Shown one piece after another: positions 25,110 to 32,778 of a stretch of DNA of 64,000 nt. A program made the position numbers and the translations under genes. Position 1 is the first letter of the stretch. Every line of letters begins with the position of its first letter. The stretch is from positions 25,130 to 89,129 of the forward strand of contig DASPXV010000041.1 of NCBI GenBank assembly GCA_035637115.1. The letters run 5' to 3'. The notes beneath the pieces are model-generated. The model searched no databases and had not been told where the DNA came from. It was given only the letters and a program-made list of their open reading frames with translations. This DNA is from JAICSD01 sp035637115. Its GTDB lineage: Bacteria; Acidobacteriota; Vicinamibacteria; Vicinamibacterales; 2-12-FULL-66-21.

Positions 25110-25825
25110 GGCGGATTGATGCCGAGGAGGTCGCGCGCTTCGGTGCGGAACTCCGCGTCGCTCGCGCAGACGGTGCGCAGCCGTTCGAGGACGATTTCGC
25201 GAAAGGCGCGGCGCGCCCAGGCGAGCTCGTTGGTCACGTCCGTCACCGCGATGCCCGACTCGCGAGCGAGTGTCGCGTACGTTGGGCGCGCGGCGCTCGA
25301 TTCCGGTTCGATGTCGTAGCGCGTGAAGAGCGTGAACGCCCGCGCGTGGCCACGAGCGCCGCAGTGGACGCGCAGCCGGTCGAGCGCGTCGGAGAACAGC
25401 GCGCGCACCCACTCACGGTGAAACCAGCGCTCCGGATCCGGATCGTCGCTGCGCGCGTGCGCCGCGAGGTCCTCGTCGAAGCGCGCGAAGTCCACCGCGT
25501 CAATGGCGAACCCGCCGCCGCGCTTCAGGCGCGCCGCGGACTTGTCCGCATTCGCGAGGAAGCCGTCAAGGCACGTGCGGACGAACGTGCGGAAGCGCGC
25601 CTTCGACGGGTCGTAGCGTTCCAGGTATTCGCGTTCGAACGCGCGCGTGAAGAATTCCTGGGTCAGGTCCTGCGCGTCTTCGGGACTGCGCCGCCGGCGC
25701 AGCCGCACGTACGCGTAGACCGGCTGCCAGTAGCTGCGCGCGAGCGCTTCATACGCCGCGGCGCGCGCCTCCGGATCGACGCTACCGAGATCGGCGATGA
25801 CCGAGGTGCGGGTGACGGGGAACAC
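25106..25825 (-). CDS. ECF-type RNA polymerase sigma factor
   Basis: A 239-aa sigma-70-family protein. The region-2 core is EDAQDLTQEFFTRAFEREYLERYDPSKARFRTFVRTCLDGFLAN. The C-terminal part (RPTYATLARESGIAVTDVTNELAWARRAFREIVLERLR) forms the sigma-4 helix-turn-helix. The N-terminus MFPVTRTSVIA is that of acidobacterial and planctomycete ECF factors paired with kinases, which supports the GTG start at 25825. The next gene is a coupled Ser/Thr kinase, a pairing in which the kinase may control the sigma factor. A MITE copy ends only 11 nt before the start, so the native leader appears displaced. Confidence 0.88.
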   Translation of the reverse strand: MFPVTRTSVIADLGSVDPEARAAAYEALARSYWQPVYAYVRLRRRRSPEDAQDLTQEFFTRAFEREYLERYDPSKARFRTFVRTCLDGFLANADKSAARLKRGGGFAIDAVDFARFDEDLAAHARSDDPDPERWFHREWVRALFSDALDRLRVHCGARGHARAFTLFTRYDIEPESSAARPTYATLARESGIAVTDVTNELAWARRAFREIVLERLRTVCASDAEFRTEARDLLGINPP

Positions 25826-25838
25826 CGGGGGTATTGTA

Positions 25839-25997
25839 GTGTCCCGTCCCAGTGGTTCGCGATATAACTCCCGGGCGGGGCATCCCGCCTCGGGACGTTA
25901 CTCCTCGCTCAGATACGCCCGGTATCCTCGCTCGTCGCGCCGTGCGATCCGGGCGCCGCGCCCGGGATTTATGCCACGATCCACTGGAACGGGACAC
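25839..25997. mobile_element. MITE-like element, copy 2 (159 bp)
   Basis: Same length and ends as the copy at 9837-9995: left GTGTCCCGTCCCAGTGG and right CCACTGGAACGGGACAC (one base changed), with most internal positions alike. It is flanked by TA on the left (25837-25838) and TT on the right, so the TA duplication is degenerate here. It sits between the divergent sigma-factor and MBL-fold genes, 11 nt from the sigma start and 48 nt from the MBL start. Non-autonomous. Confidence 0.85.
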
Positions 25998-26045
25998 TTA
26001 GTCGGGTTCTCACCGTTCTGGGGTTCTGAACGTTCTCGAGGTTCT

Positions 26046-27080
26046 GTGCGCTATCTGAAGTCAGATCACTGGGATGGTCAGCGGTTCTTCAATCCTTATC
26101 GAAAGGCGGATCGGTCGCTGGCGGAGGTATTCCGGTGGATGCGCACCCGCGAGCCGAGTGCGTGGCCGGCTGACGTAGCGCTGTCGCCGCACGACGCGCC
26201 GCCGGCGTCCGTCGCGCCAGGGCAGGTTGCGATCACGTTCATCGGGCACGCGACGTTCCTGCTTCGTACCGCGACGTCGGTGTTCCTTACCGATCCGGTC
26301 TTCACGTCCCACGCCGGCCCGTTCGGCCGGCTCGGCCCGCGGCGCGTTCGTCCGCCTGCGATCGCTCCATCGGCGCTGCCGCCGGTCGACATGATCCTCG
26401 TCAGTCACACCCACTACGACCACCTGCAGCCGTCGTCGCTGCGTCTGTTTCGCCGCGCGTCGTTCGTCGTCCCGCTCGGCGTCGGGCGCTACCTTCCGCC
26501 TGAAGGCGGAAGCTACGAAGCCGCGGAACAGGCACCGTCGCGCGGAAGCCACGCCCCGCGCGAACGTGTAGCTTCCGGCTTCAGCCGGAAGAATCATGAA
26601 CTGGACTGGTGGCAAAGCGCTACGATCGGCAACGCCGAGATCACGTGCATGCCGGCGCAGCACTTCTCGGCGCGCACGCCCTGGGATCGCAACGAAACGC
26701 TTTGGTGCGGATTCGTCATCCGCGTGGACGGCGTCACGATCTACTTCGCCGGCGATTCCGGCTACTCGCCGCAGTTCGCCGAGATCGGCGAACGCTGTCC
26801 GGCGATCGACGTCGCGCTGCTCCCCATCGGCGCGTACGAACCACGCTGGTTCATGACGGCGGCGCACATGAATCCAGACGAAGCGGTGCGGGCGCACCTC
26901 GACCTGCGCGCGCGCACGAGCATCGGCATGCATTTCGGCACGTTCCAGCTCACCGACGAAGCGATAGACGAGCCGCTTCGCGCGCTCGATCGCGCGCGTG
27001 TTGAGCGCGGCGTGACTGCCGACGCGTTTTGTACGCTCGACTTCGGAGAGACGCGCGTTATTTCTGCAGTACCGCGCTGA
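26046..27080 (+). CDS. MBL-fold metal-dependent hydrolase (UlaG/NAPE-PLD-like) with internal repeat insert
   Basis: A protein of about 344 aa. The start is taken as GTG 26046, giving VRYLKSDHWDGQRFFNP, the N-terminus usual for this family. VAITFIGHATFLL and the metal motif HTHYDH (H121, H123, D125, H126) are followed by ELDWWQS, PAQHFSARTPWDRNETLWCGFVI, IYFAGDSGYSP and a final MHFGTFQLTDE. Relatives are N-acyl-phosphatidylethanolamine phospholipase D-like hydrolases. About 33 residues (roughly 151-183) between GVGRYL and HELDWW are encoded by a palindromic REP pair inserted in frame. It may still be active because the insert lies in a loop. Confidence 0.88.
   Translation: MRYLKSDHWDGQRFFNPYRKADRSLAEVFRWMRTREPSAWPADVALSPHDAPPASVAPGQVAITFIGHATFLLRTATSVFLTDPVFTSHAGPFGRLGPRRVRPPAIAPSALPPVDMILVSHTHYDHLQPSSLRLFRRASFVVPLGVGRYLPPEGGSYEAAEQAPSRGSHAPRERVASGFSRKNHELDWWQSATIGNAEITCMPAQHFSARTPWDRNETLWCGFVIRVDGVTIYFAGDSGYSPQFAEIGERCPAIDVALLPIGAYEPRWFMTAAHMNPDEAVRAHLDLRARTSIGMHFGTFQLTDEAIDEPLRALDRARVERGVTADAFCTLDFGETRVISAVPR
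26493..26591. repeat. REP pair (REPIN-like) inside a coding region
   Basis: Two small hairpins, CTTCCGCC-TGAA-GGCGGAAG (26493-26512) and CTTCCGGC-TTCA-GCCGGAAG (26572-26591), lie 59 bp apart. Together with the adjoining CTAC/GTAG they form inverted copies of one 24-bp sequence, with two compensating base changes that keep the stems paired. The whole unit is 99 bp, a multiple of three, and the gene reads through it. This is the structure of a REP doublet as mobilised by RAYT transposases; no RAYT gene is in the window. Confidence 0.85.
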
Positions 27081-28131
27081 CGCGGGCAAGGCCTTCGCGG
27101 ACTTTCTCTGTCTCGCCGCCGTAACCCAGGCGGAAGTGAGCCGGCGCTTCGAAGAACCCGCCGGGACCGAGCGCGGTATGCTGCTCCCGCATGACGCGAT
27201 CCACGAACGGCGCCGCGTCCGCGACGCCGCGAATCCGCGGGAACACGATCGTCCCGGAGGAGGGCACCCACTCGAGCTGCGGATGCGCGGCGAGGAACGC
27301 ATCCGCAAGCCCCTTGTTGCGCGCGACGATCGCGCGGGCGCGAGCGTAAAGCACGTCGAGCTGCTGGAACGCCAGCACCGCGAGCCGCTCGGCCACGATC
27401 GATCCGGTTCCGTCGACCACATCGCGTGCTCGACGGATGCGGTATGTGATCGTGGGTGACGCGATCGCCCAGCCTGCGCGAAGCGACGAGAGACCGTATG
27501 ATTTCGTGAGGCTGCTGGTCGTGATGAACACGTCACCTCGCGCCGCCGCGGCCGGCGATACGTCGGCGGTAACGTCCTTGTACACTTCGTCCACGAGCAC
27601 GTGCGCGCCGGTACGCTCGGCGATCCGGCCGATCTCGTCGAGTGCCGCCGGCTCTGCGGACACACCGGTGGGGTTGTGCGGTGTCGTGATCACGATAACC
27701 TTCGTGCGCGGCGTCAGCGCGGCGCGCACGCGATCCGGATCCAGCGCAAAACCGTTCTCGAACGTGCGCTCGAACCGCACCGTCCGCGCGCCGAACATCC
27801 GCGCCGCACCAAGCAGTGGATCGTAACCGGGCCGCTCGACGAGCACATCGTCCCCCGGCTCGAGCAGCGCTGCGAACACGAGGAAGTTCGCTCCCGACGT
27901 TCCACTGGCCGTCGTCACGCGATCGGGATCGACCTGATAGCGCGCCCCGATCGCTTCCGCCAACGGTCGATATCCGTTGTCATTCGCTCCGGACAACGAC
28001 AACGCTTCACGAGCGCCGGGAAGGTCCTCGAGCGAGCACGCGAGGATGTTGCTGCCGGCGAGATCGATCTCGGGGACCGGTCGCGTCTTCGCCCACTCCA
28101 TGTACGGCGCGTGATAACGCATCGTTGACAT
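27058..28131 (-). CDS. PLP-dependent aminotransferase, class I/II
   Basis: A 357-aa fold-type I aminotransferase. It shows TASGTSGANFLVFAALLEPGDDVLVERPGYDP, TTPHNPTGV (substrate/PLP Asn) and VLVDEVYKD, with the PLP Lys in SSLTKSYGLSSLRAGWA. A conserved Arg in FRLGYGG probably binds the substrate carboxylate. It transfers amino groups between amino and keto acids; the exact pair cannot be told. Its 3' end overlaps the convergent MBL-fold gene by 23 nt. Confidence 0.9.
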   Translation of the reverse strand: MSTMRYHAPYMEWAKTRPVPEIDLAGSNILACSLEDLPGAREALSLSGANDNGYRPLAEAIGARYQVDPDRVTTASGTSGANFLVFAALLEPGDDVLVERPGYDPLLGAARMFGARTVRFERTFENGFALDPDRVRAALTPRTKVIVITTPHNPTGVSAEPAALDEIGRIAERTGAHVLVDEVYKDVTADVSPAAAARGDVFITTSSLTKSYGLSSLRAGWAIASPTITYRIRRARDVVDGTGSIVAERLAVLAFQQLDVLYARARAIVARNKGLADAFLAAHPQLEWVPSSGTIVFPRIRGVADAAPFVDRVMREQHTALGPGGFFEAPAHFRLGYGGETEKVREGLARVSAVLQK

Positions 28132-28159
28132 GCGGTTGAGTGTACCGCGGCAGCTATCA

Positions 28160-28450
28160 CGATCAACACAGAGTCACAAAGGTCACAGAGACGCACAGAA
28201 CATTTCAGCCGCGTCACGAGCGTGTCATGCGGCGAAACAACTGATTAAGCTGGCCGCGGTCGGGCGCCGTCGCGCGCCGTCCTCCGGCCGGCGACAGGAC
28301 GGGCGAGAGATCCCAGATACGAACGCCGTGACCATCGCACGTGGCGCTCGTAGCTGGGATCTCTCGGCCCGTCCAGCCGCGCGAAGCGCGGTGCGTGACG
28401 GTGCCTGACCGCGGCCCTCTACCTCCGTGGACTCCGTGCCCTCCGTGGAC
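28160..28450. repeat. Dispersed repeat region with long hairpin
   Basis: The 354-bp stretch between the aminotransferase and the APC permease has no credible gene. It holds a CACAGAGTCACAAAGGTC/CAGAGACGCACAGA arm (about 28166-28200), a long imperfect hairpin (arms 28298-28327 and 28343-28373, built around GAGAGATCCCAG and its complement), the CCGCGCGAAGCGCGG core also found near 1083, and a right arm CCTCCGTGGACTCCGTG (about 28425-28450). It appears to be a relative of the element at 1028-1198. Confidence 0.6.
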
Positions 28451-28485
28451 AAGAGTCAGCTCCGGATTTAACGTCTTCGCCGCGT

Positions 28486-29802
28486 TCACGCCTTCGAACG
28501 TGCGTACCAGAAGTAGACCGGGATGCCCAACGCGATGAGAAGTGCACCCTTGGCGGCCGCGCCGGGCGCGGCGCCGATGACGCTGGCGACGACGGCGGCG
28601 GCGATGATGACGAACGTGACCTGCACGATCGGATAGCCGGGCGCGCGGAAGGTGTCGGCGGAGCGTTTGGACAGCGGCAGCGAGCGGCGGAACGTGAGGA
28701 CGGTGAGAACGGTCAGCCCGAAGAAGATCCAGTCGGCAAAGACGACGTAGTTCGCGAGCTGTTCGTACGATCCTGTCAGCGCGAGGATGCACGACCACAC
28801 GGATTGCACGATGATCGCGAGTCCCGGCGTGCCGAACCGCGGGTGCAGACGGGCAAGCGCGGGGACGAAGAGGCGATCCGCGGCCATCGCGTAGTACACG
28901 CGCGTCGGCGCGAGGATCGCGAGATCCAGGAAACCAAACGTCGAGATGGCGATCGCGCTGCTGATGAAGATGTCGCCGGCGGCGCCGAACATCCGCCGCG
29001 CGGCATCCGCCGCTGGGGCCGACGTCGCCGCGAGCCCATTGAGTCCCATCGCGCGCAGGAAGACGATGTTGACGGTGACGTAGATAACGACCACGGCGAG
29101 CGTTCCCGCGAGCAGCGACAGCGGCAGATTGCGTTTCGGGTTCTCGATTTCCTCGCCGATGTAGTTGGCGTTCTGCCAGCCGCCGTAGGTGAAGAGGATC
29201 GGCACCATGGCGGCGCCGAACGCGACGATCGTTGCGGCGGGCGCGGCCACGACGGTGCGCGTTTCACTCCACCAGCCGGCGTGCGTTCCGGCAAAGACAG
29301 CAGCGCCGATCAGCACTGCCAGCGCCACCACTTTCAGCACCACCAGCACGTTGAGCACGCGGCTGCCGGGCTTCACGCCGAGATAATTCACGACCGACAA
29401 AATGGCGATTGCGGAGATCGCAAGCGGCACGCGCGCCGCGTCCGGCGCGCCGACGAGATGCAGCGCGTAAGTGGCGAACGTGATTGCAACGGCCGCGATC
29501 GCGCCGCTCTCGATGACCAGCAGCAGCGCCCAGCCGTAGAGAAAACCAGCGAGCGGGTGCAGCCCGTCGCGCAGATAGACGTACTGGCCGCCCGCCTTCG
29601 GAAAGACCGCGCCGAGCTCCGCGTACGAAAACGCGCCGGCCAGCGCGATCGCGCCGCCGGCAACCCACGCGCCAAGCACGAGCAGCGGCGTGTCGAGCCG
29701 CTGCGCGACGATGTAAGGAGTGACGAAGATGCCCGCGCCGATGATCCCTCCGATCACCACCATCGTGGCGTCGAACGGCCCGAGCGCCCGCTTGAATGAC
29801 AC
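28486..29802 (-). CDS. APC-superfamily amino-acid permease
   Basis: A 438-aa integral membrane protein with twelve predicted helices. The helix 1 hallmark is MVVIGGIIGAGIFVTPYIVAQ (GxGIF) and helix 2-3 carries FSYAELGAVFPKAGGQYVYLRDGLHPLAGFLYGWALL (PxxGGxYxY). These are typical of L-type or basic amino-acid transporters of the APC superfamily. Substrate not visible. Upstream is a short low-complexity stretch and a tldD remnant, so the permease probably has its own promoter. Confidence 0.9.
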   Translation of the reverse strand: MSFKRALGPFDATMVVIGGIIGAGIFVTPYIVAQRLDTPLLVLGAWVAGGAIALAGAFSYAELGAVFPKAGGQYVYLRDGLHPLAGFLYGWALLLVIESGAIAAVAITFATYALHLVGAPDAARVPLAISAIAILSVVNYLGVKPGSRVLNVLVVLKVVALAVLIGAAVFAGTHAGWWSETRTVVAAPAATIVAFGAAMVPILFTYGGWQNANYIGEEIENPKRNLPLSLLAGTLAVVVIYVTVNIVFLRAMGLNGLAATSAPAADAARRMFGAAGDIFISSAIAISTFGFLDLAILAPTRVYYAMAADRLFVPALARLHPRFGTPGLAIIVQSVWSCILALTGSYEQLANYVVFADWIFFGLTVLTVLTFRRSLPLSKRSADTFRAPGYPIVQVTFVIIAAAVVASVIGAAPGAAAKGALLIALGIPVYFWYARSKA

Positions 29803-29845
29803 GGGCGGCGTCAGTCGGCAGTCGCCAGTTGCCAGTAAACGGTCT

Positions 29846-29873
29846 GCGAACTGCAGACTGCGAACTGCAGACT
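29846..29873. repeat. Two tandem 14-bp repeats
   Basis: GCGAACTGCAGACT occurs twice head to tail (29846-29859 and 29860-29873), in a low-complexity stretch that starts near 29821. The truncated tldD remnant ends exactly at this array. Confidence 0.8.
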
Positions 29874-30314
29874 ACGCATACGCTGCGCCGACCATCATCT
29901 TCTTGATGCGGCAGACGGCCACGCTCTTGCGGACCATTTCCGCGCGTTCGCCGGGGCCGAAGTTCACCATGGGCGGAAGCGCGGCGTCGACGCGGATGTA
30001 CTCCTGCGGCCTTTCACCAGCGGCGGCAGATTCGGGTTGTCCCGCGCCGCCTTTGCCGCTTCAGTTGCCTCGTCCACCATCCCCTTGAGCGAGGCGTCAT
30101 CGAACTCGCGCGTCGACGCCGATCCAGCTTTGTTGCCGAGCCGCACGTTGACCGAGAGCTGCTGGTCGAGCTGAACCAGATTGACGGTTATCGTTGAATT
30201 CGCCCACCGCGTCCCTGACCTTTCGCGGCCGTTGAACTCCACTTCGACGGCGTCCGCCTTGGCCATGTTCAGGAGCTTGTCGGTGAGCGCCTTGACCTCT
30301 TCTCTCGAGTACAT
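29872..30314 (-). pseudogene. TldD/PmbA N-terminal remnant, frameshifted and truncated
   Basis: The first about 100 codons read MYSREEVKALTDKLLNMAKADAVEVEFNGRERSGTRWANS..., then VNVRLGNKAGSASTREFDD, a clear N-terminal half of a TldD/PmbA metalloprotease homologue. After LPPLVKG the frame shifts; in the next frame the family continues as PQEYIRVDAALPPMVNFGPGERAEMVRKSV and stops at GAAYA, where relatives read GAGYIP and go on for some 300 residues more. One missing base near 30010-30022 explains the shift. The 3' border coincides with a short tandem repeat. Non-functional as it stands. Confidence 0.8.
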
Positions 30315-30379
30315 GGCGCGGGATTATATCCGCACGCACCCGGGGAGCGTCTTGCTGCACATCGCGGCCGGAGGTGTTG

Positions 30380-30765
30380 ATGGAAAACACTCAGCTGGAA
30401 CGGATGACCGCGGGCGTGCCGAAAGCGATCGACGCGCGGGCGCACGCGGTGCTCGACTACGCGACGGCGGGGACCTTTCTCACCGCGGGTCTGGCGATGC
30501 GGCGGCGCAACCCGACCGCGTCGACGTTTGCGTTCGTAAACGGGATGGCGGTGCTCGGCACGTCAATGATGACGGACTATCCCGAGGAGTCTGGCGTGTC
30601 ATCAGTTTCAGAACGCATGGATTGATCGACGTCATGCAGGCGGCGATGGCGGCCGCCGGCCCGGCGCTGCTCGGCTTTGCGGGCGAGCCCGAAGGACAGT
30701 TCTTCCACGGGCAGGCCGCGCTCGAAGCGGGCGTCCTCGCCGCAACGGACTTCAGTGGCCGGTAG
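30380..30765 (+). pseudogene. Hypothetical membrane protein gene with single-base frameshift
   Basis: ATG 30380 has a GGAGG site about 6 nt upstream and begins MENTQLERMTAGVPKAIDARAHAVLDYATAGTFLTAGLAMRRRNP. The frame is lost after MMTDYP near 30588. With one inserted base it continues GGVWRVISFRTHGLIDVMQAAMAAAGPALLGFAGEPEGQFFHGQAALEAGVLAATDFSGR to the TAG at 30765, giving a protein of about 128 aa with three or four hydrophobic helices. Either a real recent mutation or a one-base assembly error. Function unknown. Confidence 0.7.
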
Positions 30766-31021
30766 TCGTCGGCGGCTCGGGCGGATGGGGAGGGCGCTCC
30801 GCGTCAGTGCGCGGAGTGTCCTTGTAGTCCGTCGGCAGAATGGGCCGGCCGCCGGAAGGCAGGTCCTCGCGGTCGACCGCATCCATCCCGATCGCCGTTC
30901 TCGCGGCACGGAAAGAGCCGCCGGGAATCAGCCGCGGATCCGCCGCCTGCGGCTCCGCTGTGACTTTCTCCGCCCCTGGAGGCACGCCCTTACCGCCGTC
31001 TGACTCCTTGTCATCGCTCAT
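30752..31021 (-). CDS. Small Pro-rich hypothetical protein
   Basis: An 89-aa protein (MSDDKESDGGKGVPPGAEKV... ending AERPPHPPEPPTTTGH). No domain, signal peptide or membrane helix is visible. Composition is polar and Pro/Gly rich, suggesting disorder. It is divergent from pruA with a 44-bp gap. Coding status is moderately likely because the ATG sits at a natural intergenic position and codon composition resembles its neighbours. Confidence 0.45.
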   Translation of the reverse strand: MSDDKESDGGKGVPPGAEKVTAEPQAADPRLIPGGSFRAARTAIGMDAVDREDLPSGGRPILPTDYKDTPRTDAERPPHPPEPPTTTGH

Positions 31022-31065
31022 GCGGACAGGGAATGCAAGCCGGCTGCCCGGAGTACAATCACTGA

Positions 31066-32778
31066 ATGTCCACACACGCTCCGACCTCCCCAGCCGAAAA
31101 ACATTCGACCGCGATGGCGCCGCCGTCCGGGCATGGCGTCACGCTCAACGCGGCATTCGCCGGCGTTCGGCGAGTTCCTGAGCCGGTCAACGAGCCCAAC
31201 CACACCTACGCCCCCGGCACGCCACAGCGCGCGGAGCTGAAGGCGCGTTTGAAATCGATGGCGGCCGAGAAGATCGAAATTCCGTTGATCATCGGCGGAC
31301 GCGAGATCCACACCGGCAGAATCGAGCATTCGGTGATGCCGCACGATCACGCGCACGTGCTCGCCGATTACCATCTCGCCGGTCCCGAGCAGATCCAGCA
31401 GGCCATCGCCGCCACCGCGGCCGCGCGCCGCGAGTGGGCCGCATGGCCATGGGAGGACCGCGCCGCCGTGCTGCTGCGCGCCGCGGAATTGCTGTCCACC
31501 TCCTGGCGTTCGACGGTGAACGCCGCGACGATGCTCGGGCAGTCGAAGACGGCGTTTCAGTCCGAGATCGATGCCGCCTCGGAAATGATCGACTTCTGGC
31601 GCTTCAACGCGTACTTCGCGCAGGAGCTCTATAACGAGCAGCCGATCAGCGGTCCCGGCGTCTGGAACCAGATGGAGTACCGCGCGCTCGAGGGCTTCAT
31701 CTACGCCGTGTCGCCGTTCAACTTCACGGCCATTGGCGGCAACCTCACGACGGCGCCGGCGCTGCTTGGCAACACGGTTATCTGGAAACCTGCATCCTCG
31801 GCGATGCTGAGCGCCTACTACACCTATAAGGTGCTCGAGGCCGCGGGTCTGCCGCCCGGTGTGATCAATTTCCTGCCCGGAAACTCGGTCGAGATCACGA
31901 ACGCGCTGCTCGACTCGCCGGATTTCGCGGGCATTCATTTCACCGGCAGCACCGCCGTCTTCAACAGCATGTGGAAGAAGGTCGGCGAGAACATGGGGCG
32001 CTACCGGACGTACCCGCGTCTCGTCGGCGAGACGGGCGGCAAGGACTTCATCGTCGCGCATCCGTCGGCGGATCCAATGGAAGTCGCGGTCGCGATGGCG
32101 CGCGGCGGTTTCGAGTACCAGGGTCAGAAGTGCTCGGCGGCGAGCCGCGTCTACATCCCGCAGACGCTGTGGAACGAGGTCCGCGATCGCACGATCGCGA
32201 TGATGAAAGAGTTCAAGGTCGGCGACGTCCGCGATTTCCGCAACTTCATGGGCGCGGTGATCGACAAGAAGGCGTTCACGAAGATCAGCGAGTACCTGGA
32301 AGACGCGAAGAAGAACGCGAAGGTCCTGCAGGGCGGCGGTGCGAAGGGAGACGCGGGCTACTTCATCGAACCGACGCTCATCGAGACGCAGGATCCGGGC
32401 TACCGCCTGCTGTGCGAAGAGATCTTCGGACCGGTGCTGACCGCGTACGTCTATCCCGACGGCCAGTGGGAAGAGACGCTCGACATCATCGACAAGACCT
32501 CGCCGTACGCGCTCACGGGCGCGGTTTTCGCGCGGGATCGCGGCGCAATCCGCCAGGCCGCATCGGCGCTGCGCAATGCGGCGGGGAACTTCTACATCAA
32601 TGACAAGCCGACGGGCGCGGTGGTGGGGCAGCAGCCCTTCGGCGGCGCGCGGGGCTCGGGAACAAACGACAAGGCGGGCTCGAAGCTGAACCTCGTGCGG
32701 TGGGCGAGCGCGCGCACCGTCAAGGAGACTCTCGCGCCGCCGCGCGACTACAAGTATCCGTTCATGGCCGAGGAATAG
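31066..32778 (+). CDS. pruA: L-glutamate gamma-semialdehyde dehydrogenase (delta-1-pyrroline-5-carboxylate dehydrogenase)
   Basis: A 570-aa aldehyde dehydrogenase of the P5CDH type. It has the N-terminal motif NEPNHTYAPGTPQRAELKARL, the NAD site VSPFNFTAIGGNLTTAP and VIWKPAS, the general base E322 in VGETGGKDF and the nucleophile C356 in YQGQKCSAASR. It oxidises glutamate semialdehyde to glutamate, the second step of proline catabolism. No proline dehydrogenase (putA/prodh) is adjacent. The 3' end overlaps the convergent ThuA gene by 17 nt. Confidence 0.94.
   Translation: MSTHAPTSPAEKHSTAMAPPSGHGVTLNAAFAGVRRVPEPVNEPNHTYAPGTPQRAELKARLKSMAAEKIEIPLIIGGREIHTGRIEHSVMPHDHAHVLADYHLAGPEQIQQAIAATAAARREWAAWPWEDRAAVLLRAAELLSTSWRSTVNAATMLGQSKTAFQSEIDAASEMIDFWRFNAYFAQELYNEQPISGPGVWNQMEYRALEGFIYAVSPFNFTAIGGNLTTAPALLGNTVIWKPASSAMLSAYYTYKVLEAAGLPPGVINFLPGNSVEITNALLDSPDFAGIHFTGSTAVFNSMWKKVGENMGRYRTYPRLVGETGGKDFIVAHPSADPMEVAVAMARGGFEYQGQKCSAASRVYIPQTLWNEVRDRTIAMMKEFKVGDVRDFRNFMGAVIDKKAFTKISEYLEDAKKNAKVLQGGGAKGDAGYFIEPTLIETQDPGYRLLCEEIFGPVLTAYVYPDGQWEETLDIIDKTSPYALTGAVFARDRGAIRQAASALRNAAGNFYINDKPTGAVVGQQPFGGARGSGTNDKAGSKLNLVRWASARTVKETLAPPRDYKYPFMAEE

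Noticed and set aside
25797..26045. Extending the MBL-fold protein upstream through the MITE
   Set aside because: The frame is open through the repeat, but family N-termini begin at VRYLKSDHWDG, so GTG 26046 was used.
26061..27665. A 534-codon minus-strand frame across the MBL-fold gene and the aminotransferase
   Set aside because: Spans two well-supported genes in wrong frames and shows low-complexity Arg/Ser composition.
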